A stretch of 35,769 bases of DNA from a candidate division WWE3 bacterium RIFCSPLOWO2_01_FULL_39_13 (GTDB lineage Bacteria > Patescibacteriota > WWE3 > 2-01-FULL-39-13). The DNA is taken from assembly GCA_001772665.1 (NCBI GenBank), contig MEVH01000007.1, forward strand, positions 41,107 through 76,875, given 5' to 3'. A program made the position numbers and the translations under genes. This document shows positions 9,064 to 16,894 of this stretch, piece after piece. The notes beneath the pieces are model-generated. The model saw only the letters and a list, made by a program, of their open reading frames with translations, was not told where the DNA came from and did not search any database. Position 1 is the first letter of the stretch, and every line of letters begins with the position of its first letter.

Positions 9064-9155
9064 AATGTTGGTAACTAGTAACTGGTTGCTAGACTTTTTA
9101 TTGACTTTCTCTCATTTTTTTGTTATAAGATATCTATCACGATGAGAGGGCACGC

Positions 9156-9698
9156 CTAAGGTTTTGTCCGAAGGTTATTCCCTCTTTTTTTATCCTCCTT
9201 ATTTTCAACCTTTTTACGGAAGCTATTGACGTAGATAATATACTTTCTAAACTTTCTTAACAAGTAAGAAAATCCATTTTTATTAGGAACAATTAATTTC
9301 ATCATCTTATCTTTTGAATCTAGATATTTAATTAAGCAGTGGAAATCTCCATCCCCAGAGACTATTACCGCCTTGTCATAATTAGGATATTCGATCATCG
9401 AATGCAATACTAATTCGGCGTCAACATTACCTTTAATTAATCGGTCTTTGGAATTTATCTCAAGTGTTGGTTTGAATATCAGAATATATCCCGATTCCTG
9501 GAGGTACTTGTATAGTCCTTCATTGCTTGGAACCATACCAATAAAAAGATATGATTTTTGCGCCTTATATTTGTCTTTAAGATATGTTCTAAATCTTGCG
9601 AAATCTAGCACCCAGCCTTGAGACCTGACTCCGAGGTTTAAATTCTGGCTATCTATAAAAGCGTAAATTCTTTCTTTCTTTCTGTTTTTATTCTGCAT
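9156..9698 (-). CDS. NYN/LabA-like PIN-fold RNase domain protein
   Basis: 'RIYAFIDSQNLNLGV...GNVDAELVLHSMIEYPNYDKAVIVSGDGDFHCLIKYL' contains the NYN acidic motifs. Confidence 0.85.
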   Translation of the reverse strand: MQNKNRKKERIYAFIDSQNLNLGVRSQGWVLDFARFRTYLKDKYKAQKSYLFIGMVPSNEGLYKYLQESGYILIFKPTLEINSKDRLIKGNVDAELVLHSMIEYPNYDKAVIVSGDGDFHCLIKYLDSKDKMMKLIVPNKNGFSYLLRKFRKYIIYVNSFRKKVENKEDKKRGNNLRTKP

Positions 9699-9751
9699 AT
9701 AATAGTTTAGCGGTCTGTGAATAGTATGAACCCTTGTTATTTATTCAAAAT

Positions 9752-10171
9752 CTAACTCTCTACTTCTGCGCCCATACTGCGGGCAGTCCCGGCAATTATT
9801 TTCATTGCCTGTTCTATGTTGTTTGCGTTAAGATCAGGCATTTTAACCTCGGCGATCTCCTTAATCTGCGCCTTGGTGAGTTTACCGATTTTCTCGCGGT
9901 TTGGAACTCCTGATCCTTTTTCGGCTTTTAGTGCCTTTAGTATAAGACTGGCAGCGGGAGGAGTTTTAAGAATGAACGTGAATGACGCGTTGTCAAAAAT
10001 GCTTATTTCTGCCGGGACAATTCCCTCCATGCCCTTTGTCTGCTCGTTAAATTGTGTGCAGAACTGCATTATTTGAACACCATGCTGTCCAAGGGCTGGG
10101 CCGATTGGGGGAGCCGGATTGGCCTTTCCTGCTGTGATATTCAGTTTTATGATAGTTTTTAGCTTTGGCAT
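9752..10171 (-). CDS. rplK: 50S ribosomal protein uL11
   Basis: '[37 protein letters not shown]'. Confidence 0.97.
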   Translation of the reverse strand: MPKLKTIIKLNITAGKANPAPPIGPALGQHGVQIMQFCTQFNEQTKGMEGIVPAEISIFDNASFTFILKTPPAASLILKALKAEKGSGVPNREKIGKLTKAQIKEIAEVKMPDLNANNIEQAMKIIAGTARSMGAEVES

Positions 10172-10177
10172 AAGTTT

Positions 10178-10795
10178 TTATGCAGGTTCAACCTGCGCAA
10201 AATCTACTTCTACTGGGGTTTCTCTGTCGAATATTGAAACAAGAACTTCAAGCCTTCCCTGATCGGGCATTACTTTATTAACTTTTCCTAAAAAGTCTTT
10301 AAACGCGCCGGCATTAATCTTAACCGCATCTCCTTCGCTGAATTTGGCCTCAAACTTTGGTGTATCAATTTTCATGAATTTAATTATCGAATCGACCTCT
10401 TTTTTTGAAAGGGGAGCTGGCTGGTTTCCTACGCCGACAAATCCTGTTACTCCTGGTGTTGATCTGATCGCGTACCAGACTTTATCAGATAACTCTGCTT
10501 TAACAAGAATGTACCCGGGAAACATTCTTTCATCAATTTCTTTTTTATGCCCTTGTGTAATTATGATTTTTTTCTGAGTCGGAATTAAAACTTCATTAAT
10601 TTTTTCTGTCAAGTCCATTACATTCGCGCGTTCTCCAAGAGTTATCGCAACCTTTCTCTCGTGTCCTGAATAGGTGTGGATAACATACCACTTAGCATTT
10701 TCGTTTATTTTGTCGGTAAACTTAACCGCTGCTGGAGCGCTTTTTCTGTCTTCAACTTCAACTTTTTGGTTTTCTCTCTTATTCTTCTTAGGCAT
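10178..10795 (-). CDS. nusG: Transcription termination/antitermination protein NusG
   Basis: 'KWYVIHTYSGHERKV...MFPGYILVKAELSDKVWYAIRSTPGVTGFVG' and KOW-like C-terminus. Confidence 0.96.
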   Translation of the reverse strand: MPKKNKRENQKVEVEDRKSAPAAVKFTDKINENAKWYVIHTYSGHERKVAITLGERANVMDLTEKINEVLIPTQKKIIITQGHKKEIDERMFPGYILVKAELSDKVWYAIRSTPGVTGFVGVGNQPAPLSKKEVDSIIKFMKIDTPKFEAKFSEGDAVKINAGAFKDFLGKVNKVMPDQGRLEVLVSIFDRETPVEVDFAQVEPA

Positions 10796-10820
10796 ATACT
10801 AAAAATTGATTAAAAAATCT

Positions 10821-11003
10821 TCACTTAACCAAAAGCCCGATGAGCCTTCCGAACATTATATCAAGTATTCCGAGATAAAAGCTGACAATAAGGCTAACAA
10901 TTATTACAACCTGAGTCAACTTTACTGCCCGCTGTCTTGTGGGCCAGGTAACTTTTTTCAACTCAATTTGTGTTTCTTTGATGAACTTGATTGGGTCAAA
11001 CAC
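10821..11003 (-). CDS. secE: Preprotein translocase subunit SecE (GTG start)
   Basis: 'IKFIKETQIELKKVTWPTRQRAVKLTQVVIIVSLIVSFYLGILD' upstream of nusG. Confidence 0.93.
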   Translation of the reverse strand: MFDPIKFIKETQIELKKVTWPTRQRAVKLTQVVIIVSLIVSFYLGILDIMFGRLIGLLVK

Positions 11004-11009
11004 ATCGAG

Positions 11010-11015
11010 ATTATA
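11010..11015 (-). promoter_or_regulatory. Extended -10 (TGcTATAAT) 6 nt upstream of the secE GTG
   Basis: Minus strand: atgcTATAATctcgatGTGtttgac. Confidence 0.65.
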
Positions 11016-11070
11016 GCATAAAACGGGGGATTCGTTGCCGGCTCATTAACAAACAACCCCCGAGGTTGTT

Positions 11071-11610
11071 TCAGGCACGGCGTTTTGCCTCTACTGTGTT
11101 CTCTAGTGTCTTGAGTAAATCCCTGCAAAGCGATGTATTGAAAAGCCTAGCTTCTTTAAGCTTTTCCAGTCTTCCTCTGAATCTTTCTTGCAGAATATCA
11201 ATTTTGGGGGGATACCTAGTGTACATTGTTCGGAGAACTCCCAATTGTATTGGCACATGCGGAGAAAGGTCTAGAAATCGTTTTCCTGTAAAAATTTCGT
11301 GATTTGTGTCAGGTAGAGGAGAATATACAGTATCACCGCCATCTTCTTGTACCTTGCTAAGTAATCTTCTACTTTGCGCCCTGTCCGCGGTAACTCCAGA
11401 CTTGTCTGAAATAATAACGATTACTTCGTAAGGTGGCCTTATTCGATCTAATTTTTCAGTGCGTCTGCCTATGTCCAGCAGAAAGACCGCGGTGTATCCC
11501 TCTTTTGCCAAACTATCGTTCATAATAGGAATTGCTGTCTCTACAAGACTAAAAAGGCCATCTTCTAAAGGGGTTTGCTCTAGGGTTTTTGGAACCGCGT
11601 GCATAGACAT
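11071..11610 (-). CDS. Hypothetical protein
   Basis: 179-aa ORF, no strong competing frame, no family recognised. Confidence 0.55.
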   Translation of the reverse strand: MSMHAVPKTLEQTPLEDGLFSLVETAIPIMNDSLAKEGYTAVFLLDIGRRTEKLDRIRPPYEVIVIISDKSGVTADRAQSRRLLSKVQEDGGDTVYSPLPDTNHEIFTGKRFLDLSPHVPIQLGVLRTMYTRYPPKIDILQERFRGRLEKLKEARLFNTSLCRDLLKTLENTVEAKRRA

Positions 11611-11761
11611 ATTAATATAAGTAACGAAATTTCTGAGTGGGTATCACTTAGTCATAATTCTGGCCTGAAGTTAGTCGTTGCTATATGACTTATCTTTAAT
11701 ACTCCGAAGTATTTTCCCAAAAGAATAGCACACAATCCCATTATTTTGTACAATGGTTGAA

Positions 11762-12178
11762 ATGCCTGATTTTAAATCTATCGAGCCAGTCAAATACGAC
11801 CGCAAAAAGCACGATATATCTTTTCAAAATGCTTTTAACGGGATTTTACTCGCTTTTAAAACCCAGCCGAACTTTAGGTTTCATATGCTGTTTTTTATTT
11901 TGGCAACTCTCCTTGGAATCGTTTATCAGATTACGGTATATGAATACCTAGCCATCCTTGTTATTAGCACAATAGTAATGGCAATGGAGATGGTAAATAC
12001 AGCGGTAGAGGCAATAGGCGACGAAATTTCGGGAGGTAAATTTGACAAGCTTATAGGAGTGGCAAAAGATGTTTCTGCCGGAGGCGTTTTAATTGCTGCT
12101 ATCGGATCAATCTTAATTGGATTTTTTATCTTTTTCCCGAAAATATATGCGGTTATTGTGTCCGGCTTTGTGTGGTAG
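11762..12178 (+). CDS. dgkA: Diacylglycerol kinase family (DgkA-like) membrane protein
   Basis: 'FQNAFNGILLAFKTQPNFRFHMLFF...EMVNTAVEAIGDEI...KLIGVAKDVSAGGVLI' is the DgkA motif. The ATG at 11753 overlaps the -10 TACAAT, so 11762 is preferred. Confidence 0.85.
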   Translation: MPDFKSIEPVKYDRKKHDISFQNAFNGILLAFKTQPNFRFHMLFFILATLLGIVYQITVYEYLAILVISTIVMAMEMVNTAVEAIGDEISGGKFDKLIGVAKDVSAGGVLIAAIGSILIGFFIFFPKIYAVIVSGFVW

Positions 12179-12255
12179 GGTTTCCACATTTATAAAGTTA
12201 ATTCCAATGCTTAGCAGCCTTGAGGGGCACTTGTCCATGTTATACTTTTTAAGCT

Positions 12256-12864
12256 ATGTTGTTTGATACTTTTTTGAGCAATCCTGTTGCTGGGGTTGTT
12301 GTCCTTGCTTCAATAATCGGAGCAATATCAGTACATGAAGCTTCGCACGCTTTTGCTGCGGTCAAACTTGGAGATTCTACTCCGAAATTGCAGGGGCGCT
12401 TGACGTTAAATCCTCTCAGGCATCTTGATCCTTTGGGGACTTTGCTTTTGATTTTTGCCGGCATAGGGTGGGGGAAGCCTGTTCAATTTAATCCTTACAA
12501 TCTAAAGCATCCGCGCAGGGATTCGGGTCTGATAGCATTTGCCGGACCCGCTTCGAATATTGTTATGGCTGTTGTTGTGGCTGTTGTTGCGAGAATACTG
12601 CCAATACAATCTATCCTTATTTTGACTGTAGTCCAGTATTTCGTCGCGATAAATCTGGTTTTGGCAGTGTTTAATCTTCTGCCGATAGAGCCATTGGATG
12701 GCTTTAAAATTGTCTCGGGAGTACTTCCATCCTATTTAGTCCATAAATGGGAGGAAACCCGCCGGTACGGCATTTTTATTCTTATAATCCTATTAATCAC
12801 CGGGGCATTCAGCAGGATAGTCAGACCTGTTGTTGACACCGCCTTAAGGCTTCTTCTGCCTTAG
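12256..12864 (+). CDS. Site-2 protease family (M50) membrane metalloprotease
   Basis: HEASH zinc motif, 'GRLTLNPLRHLDPLGTLLL', 'NLLPIEPLDG'. Confidence 0.88.
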   Translation: MLFDTFLSNPVAGVVVLASIIGAISVHEASHAFAAVKLGDSTPKLQGRLTLNPLRHLDPLGTLLLIFAGIGWGKPVQFNPYNLKHPRRDSGLIAFAGPASNIVMAVVVAVVARILPIQSILILTVVQYFVAINLVLAVFNLLPIEPLDGFKIVSGVLPSYLVHKWEETRRYGIFILIILLITGAFSRIVRPVVDTALRLLLP

Positions 12865-12938
12865 TACTCTGCATGCTAAAATTATGAGGATTTTAATGAG
12901 CTGACTGTCTCCTTAATTCCAGGGGGAAAGTTGAATTG

Positions 12939-13015
12939 GCCTCCTTAGCTCAGATGGTTAGAGCGCGTCCATGGTAAGGACGAGGTCTTCGGTTCAATTC
13001 CGAAAGGAGGCTCCA
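12939..13015 (+). tRNA. tRNA-Thr (GGT), CCA encoded
   Basis: Acceptor gcctcct/aggaggc, anticodon stem cgtcc-atGGTaa-ggacg, T-arm ggttcaattcc, CCA end. Confidence 0.93.
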
Positions 13016-13021
13016 GATTCT

Positions 13022-13097
13022 GCTAGCGTAGCTCAGTTGGTAGAGCAGCTGTTTTGTAAACAGCAGGTCGTCGGTTCGAATCCGACCGCTAGCTCCA
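13022..13097 (+). tRNA. tRNA-Thr (TGT), CCA encoded
   Basis: Acceptor gctagcg/cgctagc, anticodon stem gctgt-ttTGTaa-acagc, T-arm cggttcgaatccg, CCA end. Confidence 0.94.
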
Positions 13098-13131
13098 GAT
13101 TTTTTCTAGTCCCATAGGAACGGCCTTTTTA

Positions 13132-13159
13132 TTGACAAAATATGTCATGAATGTAAAAT
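13132..13159 (+). promoter_or_regulatory. Sigma70-type promoter: TTGACA - 16 bp - TAAAAT
   Basis: TTGACA at 13132-13137 and TAAAAT at 13154-13159. Confidence 0.7.
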
Positions 13160-13164
13160 AAAAA

Positions 13165-13377
13165 TTGTGATGACAGTCACAAACCTGCAGTGCTCGTATA
13201 TCAATATAAGCGATCACTACAGATGCTTATTGCGGGTGTCTTGAGTTGCCGTGCGAACGTGTTTGCACAGCACAGAGACTTGCCCAGGTTGACGCAACGT
13301 GGTCGACTTCTGAGTGTACGGCACAGCGGGTGGTATTATGATTGCTTTGATAAAGTCCCTGTTATGGGGACTTTTTT
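13165..13377 (+). ncRNA. Candidate structured non-coding RNA with own promoter and terminator
   Basis: Hairpins 13165-13182, 13203-13231, 13251-13268 and 13288-13307; long-range pairing of CTGcagTGCtCGTA (13185-13198) with TACGGCACAG (13317-13326); intrinsic terminator at the end; no credible ORF. Confidence 0.6.
13353..13377 (+). terminator. Rho-independent terminator
   Basis: AAGTCCC-tgttatg-GGGACTT followed by a T run. Confidence 0.8.
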
Positions 13378-13483
13378 CGGCTTATCGGGGATATCAAACT
13401 CCAGGTCTGTGTTTTGGACTGCGAATGATCCCTGCTTGTGCTAAAATACTCTATGTCTTTGGGTAATTATTGAAATTAGAATT

Positions 13484-13657
13484 ATGGCAAAAAAAGGGAA
13501 ACGCCAGCTTCTGCTTTTTGTCTGCCCCGAATGCAAGCATCAGAATTATATTTCTGAAAAAAGCAAAATTAACACCACCGATAAAGTGTCCCTTAAGAAA
13601 TACTGCAAGTGGTGTAGAAAGCGCACCGTGCATAAAGAATCTACGAGGTTGAAATAA
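13484..13657 (+). CDS. rpmG: 50S ribosomal protein bL33 (57 aa, absent from the ORF track)
   Basis: Translation MAKKGKRQLLLFVCPECKHQNYISEKSKINTTDKVSLKKYCKWCRKRTVHKESTRLK*; zinc-binding CxxC pairs. Confidence 0.92.
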   Translation: MAKKGKRQLLLFVCPECKHQNYISEKSKINTTDKVSLKKYCKWCRKRTVHKESTRLK

Positions 13658-13780
13658 TCTTTTCGAGCGCTGTCTGCTAAATGCTCCATATATATGCTCC
13701 GTCTAGGGTTATTATGAGGTTCTGGCTCAAGAATGAGCATATGGATATTGAGCTGAAGTTTAAGTACAATATTCCTGCAT

Positions 13781-13855
13781 AGGCCTGTGGTGAAATTGGT
13801 ATCACGGCGGTCTCCAAAACCGCTATTCTGGGTTCGAGTCCCAGCAGGCCTGCCA
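13781..13855 (+). tRNA. tRNA-Trp (CCA), CCA encoded
   Basis: Acceptor aggcctg/caggcct, anticodon stem gcggt-ctCCAaa-accgc, T-arm ctgggttcgagtcccag, gCCA end. Confidence 0.94.
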
Positions 13856-13942
13856 GAAGAGAAGTCTCCAGTCGCCTTCGGCGACCGAGTCCCAGCAGGC
13901 CTGCCAGAAGAGAAGTCTCCAGTCGCCTTCGGCGACCGAGTC
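13836..13942 (+). repeat. 51-bp tandem duplication including the 3' end of tRNA-Trp
   Basis: 'gagtcccagcaggcctgccagaagagaagtctccagtcgccttcggcgacc' at 13836-13886 and 13887-13937, then 'gagtc'. Confidence 0.92.
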
Positions 13943-14186
13943 AAACGGGAGCTTTCAAATTCTTATCCCAATTTAATGAAATCGTTTTAACACCGTCATT
14001 AAATAGCGCTTAAACGACGGAAATATTCGACGCATCCTATATGAAGTAATAAAGTATTGACATCTTGCGCATATAGGCCATAGTTTTGATTAAGGTTGTG
14101 GATTGTCACTCCCTTGACCTGTCCTTTAATTGCGGTTTTTTAGATACAAGGTCTAAGGAACTGTTTTAAATAGGTGGTGATGGTTG

Positions 14187-14237
14187 ATGCCAGCAAAAAA
14201 GAAAGCAAAGAAAGCTAAGAAGAAAGGGAAGAAATAA
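14187..14237 (+). CDS. 16-aa lysine-rich micro-ORF (MPAKKKAKKAKKKGKK)
   Basis: ATG preceded by a purine-rich aggtggtgatgg stretch; TAA at 14235; strong terminator 32 nt downstream. Confidence 0.5.
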   Translation: MPAKKKAKKAKKKGKK

Positions 14238-14268
14238 CTTTATGAAAGCTAGCTTTGATGAAAAATGA

Positions 14269-14299
14269 AGCGGCTGGGACAATACCAGTCGCTTTTTTT
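14269..14299 (+). terminator. Rho-independent terminator
   Basis: AGCGGCTGG-gacaata-CCAGTCGCT (9 bp, one G-U) followed by T7. Confidence 0.85.
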
Positions 14300-14487
14300 A
14301 TGACTGATAGTCGGTAGTCATGGGGAATCTATTGAATCTATTTTGCGAGGCCTTAGACCAAATTAACCTGCTTCATTAAACTGAATCTCTATATTAAAGG
14401 CCGATTTTCAAATAGTGTTAATTATTAGGATATTATCCTGTTTCGCTTTGTTCATTTTCTTGTCAGAGTTTTGTAATTTATTTAGTA

Positions 14488-14493
14488 TATAAT
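14488..14493 (+). promoter_or_regulatory. -10 TATAAT, 6 nt before ATG of the response regulator
   Basis: tagtaTATAATaaaaacATGaag. Confidence 0.6.
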
Positions 14494-14499
14494 AAAAAC

Positions 14500-15171
14500 A
14501 TGAAGGCGTTGATCATAGATCATGATCCCAGAACCAGAAAGGCCTTGACCCGGATCCTTAAAGACGACTATATAGTTGATGCTGCCTCATCTGCTGCTGC
14601 TGCCGAGCAGCTTATAATTAACTCTTCTTACGATATTATCCTTTTAGATCTTATACTCCCAGATATGGATGGAGAGGATTTGTGCAGTCTTCTAAAAGCA
14701 AGGCTTAAGACTGTTCCCGTTGTAGTAATCACTGACAAGTCAGCTGTGTCAGACAAAGGAGATGCTTTCGAACACGGAGCAGATGACTATCTTGTAAAGC
14801 CTTTCAGTACGCTAGAGCTTAAGGCCCGCATGAGGGCGCTCCTGAGACGTTCTTACAACAGCAGCAATGGATATCTCGAGAATATTCAAATCAGAAATCT
14901 GCATCTTGACCGCAACAGACGCATTGCGGCTCATAAAGGTGTGAGGCTCACTCTGCGGAAAAAAGAGCTGCAGCTTCTTGAGTTCTTGCTATTAAATAGA
15001 GGGAGAGTTCTGACACGCGGTGAAATTCTAGAAAATGTTTGGGATACCGCAACAAGTCCATTTACCAATACAGTTGATGTCCATATTAAACGCTTAAGGG
15101 ATAAAATAGAAAAGCCCTTTAATGAAAGCTATATCGAGACAATTCACGGGATAGGATATCTGGTTGAGTAG
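14500..15171 (+). CDS. OmpR/PhoB-family response regulator (orphan)
   Basis: Receiver 'DIILLDLILPDMDGEDLCSLL...VVVITDKS...GADDYLVKPFSTLELKARMRALLRR' plus C-terminal winged helix 'RGEILENVWDTATSPFTNTVDVHIKRLRDKI'. Confidence 0.93.
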   Translation: MKALIIDHDPRTRKALTRILKDDYIVDAASSAAAAEQLIINSSYDIILLDLILPDMDGEDLCSLLKARLKTVPVVVITDKSAVSDKGDAFEHGADDYLVKPFSTLELKARMRALLRRSYNSSNGYLENIQIRNLHLDRNRRIAAHKGVRLTLRKKELQLLEFLLLNRGRVLTRGEILENVWDTATSPFTNTVDVHIKRLRDKIEKPFNESYIETIHGIGYLVE

Positions 15172-15180
15172 GGCTAATAT

Positions 15181-15534
15181 TTATGTCTTTAAGAAGGAGC
15201 TTCTACGACTCTTGGCTTTGGAAGTAGCTTTTCCCTTAGTCTTTGAGTCAATCTCGGGCTTGGAGTTTGCAGCAACCTGTACACCTGCTTTTTTCTCCTC
15301 TCTGATTTCACCTGGATACAGGGGCATGCTAAGCCCTTTGATTTTGCCTCGTTTGATCGATTTCAGGCACTTGGCACATACTTTTGCCTTTGTGTTTTCA
15401 CCCTCAACATTTAAAACCGTCTTCCGCAGGTTCGGCTTTCGGCGCACAATAGAGCGGTATTTTAGTCCCCAGATTAAAGTAACCTTTTTTGCTCTAAGAG
15501 GACTTTTTTCGCAAATGTCGCAAGATATTCCCAT
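15181..15534 (-). CDS. rpmB: 50S ribosomal protein bL28 with basic C-terminal extension
   Basis: 'CDICEKSPLRAKKVTLIWGLKYRSIVRRKPNLRKTVLNVEGENTKAKVCAKCLKSIKRGKI'. Confidence 0.85.
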   Translation of the reverse strand: MGISCDICEKSPLRAKKVTLIWGLKYRSIVRRKPNLRKTVLNVEGENTKAKVCAKCLKSIKRGKIKGLSMPLYPGEIREEKKAGVQVAANSKPEIDSKTKGKATSKAKSRRSSFLKT

Positions 15535-15595
15535 AACTGTAGAATTAAACCACTTTTTTGCTATAAATACAATGACAAAGGCTTTTATAGCAGCG

Positions 15596-15668
15596 AAGTG
15601 AATACCGCCAACTAAAGTTGGTGGTTTCCTATGCCTTCACTTCGTGAGTTCGCCTTAGGCATAGTAAA
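15596..15668 (+). repeat. MITE/REP-like hairpin element, short form (copy A)
   Basis: AAGTGAATACCGCCAACtaaAGTTGGTGGTTTCCTATGCCTTCACTTCGTGAGTTCGCCTTAGGCATAGTAAA; the same ends and core as the reverse complement of 33443-33560. Confidence 0.8.
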
Positions 15669-15851
15669 TAATAGCCGAGATCGGACACTTGTGAAACTGT
15701 CTGAATTACTGCTGCAACTGGAGATTCATTTTTTGTTGACTTCTGGTTAGTAAAAAGTTTTGTCTTTGTTAATATTTTGTTTCGATTAAGTTAATCCCCA
15801 GAAAATATAATGTGTCAAGAAGGTTGTAAATCTTGATTTAACAGGTTTAAT

Positions 15852-16883
15852 ATGATGCTTAACAATAATGATATTAGAAGAATAAATATAAGATACCCGT
15901 TGCGGGGTGGTGAAGGTGACCATATAGATGGTGACGATGCGAAAAGATTTAAAATTTCATGCGTGCGGGGAAAATTGGGAAAAGAAGAGGAGGATATATT
16001 AAAAAAAATGTGTTTTGGAAGCGAGCCACGGCCTAAAATGCTTAATATTGCCGGTGGTTTTGCTTTAGAGGATTCGGTATGTGTTGCAGTTGTGGGTTCA
16101 AGAAAGATAACACAGTATGGAAGGGATGTGTGTGAATACATTGCTGGTGGATTGGCGGCCGCCGGCGTGACTATTGCCAGCGGGTTAATGTATGGTGTCG
16201 ACCTTTGTGCGCATAAGGCTGCAATCTCGGCCGGCGGCCGGACTATAGCCGTTCTCGGATATGGATTTGACCATCTAAAAACACTGCGGTATGCAAGACC
16301 GGTAGCAGACGAAATCATTTCAAAAAAATGCGGTGTCGTAATCTCAGAATACGAAGACTTTCAAACTCCCGAAGTATGGACATTCCCTCGAAGAAACCGT
16401 ATTGTGTCTGCATTTTCTAAGGCAGTCGTAATAATAGAAGCATCAGAAAACTCTGGGAGCATTATAACTGCGGGATTCGCGCTTGAGCAGGGAAAAGAAG
16501 TTTTTGTTGTCCCAGGTTCCATTTTTAGCGATGTCAGCAAAGGCAAGCACAAGCTTCTGAAGCAAGGGGCAATCCCGGTAGATTCTCCTTTGGATATTCT
16601 TAATTACCTTGGTATCACCAGCTCCACAAACTCCTCAAGCCAAGGAAACTCCACGGCCTTTCAGACTTCTTTACCTAATCTTTCTGAGAACGAACTAACA
16701 GTTTGGGAAATTTTGAAAAACGAGACCAATCCTCTTACACTTGATGACCTGCTATTTGAAACAAAAATGAGCCCAGCAAGCCTTAATGTTGCCGTTACCT
16801 CGTTAGAGCTTCTTGGTCTGGCAAAACATGACTCGTCTAATAGCATACAAAAAAATAGCTTGACAATCCCTGTACACTGGTAA
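15852..16883 (+). CDS. dprA: DNA-processing protein DprA/Smf
   Basis: 'VAVVGSRKITQYGRDVCEYIAGGLAAAGVTIASGLMYGVDLCAHKAAISAGGRTIAVLGYG...RRNRIVSAFSKAVVIIEASENSGSIITAGFALEQGKEVFVVPGS'. Confidence 0.96.
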   Translation: MMLNNNDIRRINIRYPLRGGEGDHIDGDDAKRFKISCVRGKLGKEEEDILKKMCFGSEPRPKMLNIAGGFALEDSVCVAVVGSRKITQYGRDVCEYIAGGLAAAGVTIASGLMYGVDLCAHKAAISAGGRTIAVLGYGFDHLKTLRYARPVADEIISKKCGVVISEYEDFQTPEVWTFPRRNRIVSAFSKAVVIIEASENSGSIITAGFALEQGKEVFVVPGSIFSDVSKGKHKLLKQGAIPVDSPLDILNYLGITSSTNSSSQGNSTAFQTSLPNLSENELTVWEILKNETNPLTLDDLLFETKMSPASLNVAVTSLELLGLAKHDSSNSIQKNSLTIPVHW

Positions 16884-16894
16884 ACTGTATGAGT

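Noticed and set aside
13190-13444. 84-aa ORF in the ncRNA region
   Set aside because: Runs through the intrinsic terminator at 13353-13377 and has no RBS or protein-like features; the structured-RNA interpretation fits better.
13546-13990. Repetitive ORFs over tRNA-Trp (13546-13944 minus and 13787-13990 plus)
   Set aside because: They translate the tRNA gene and the 51-bp tandem repeat; artefacts.
15164-15601. 145-aa plus-strand ORF
   Set aside because: Antisense to rpmB, whose translation clearly matches bL28.
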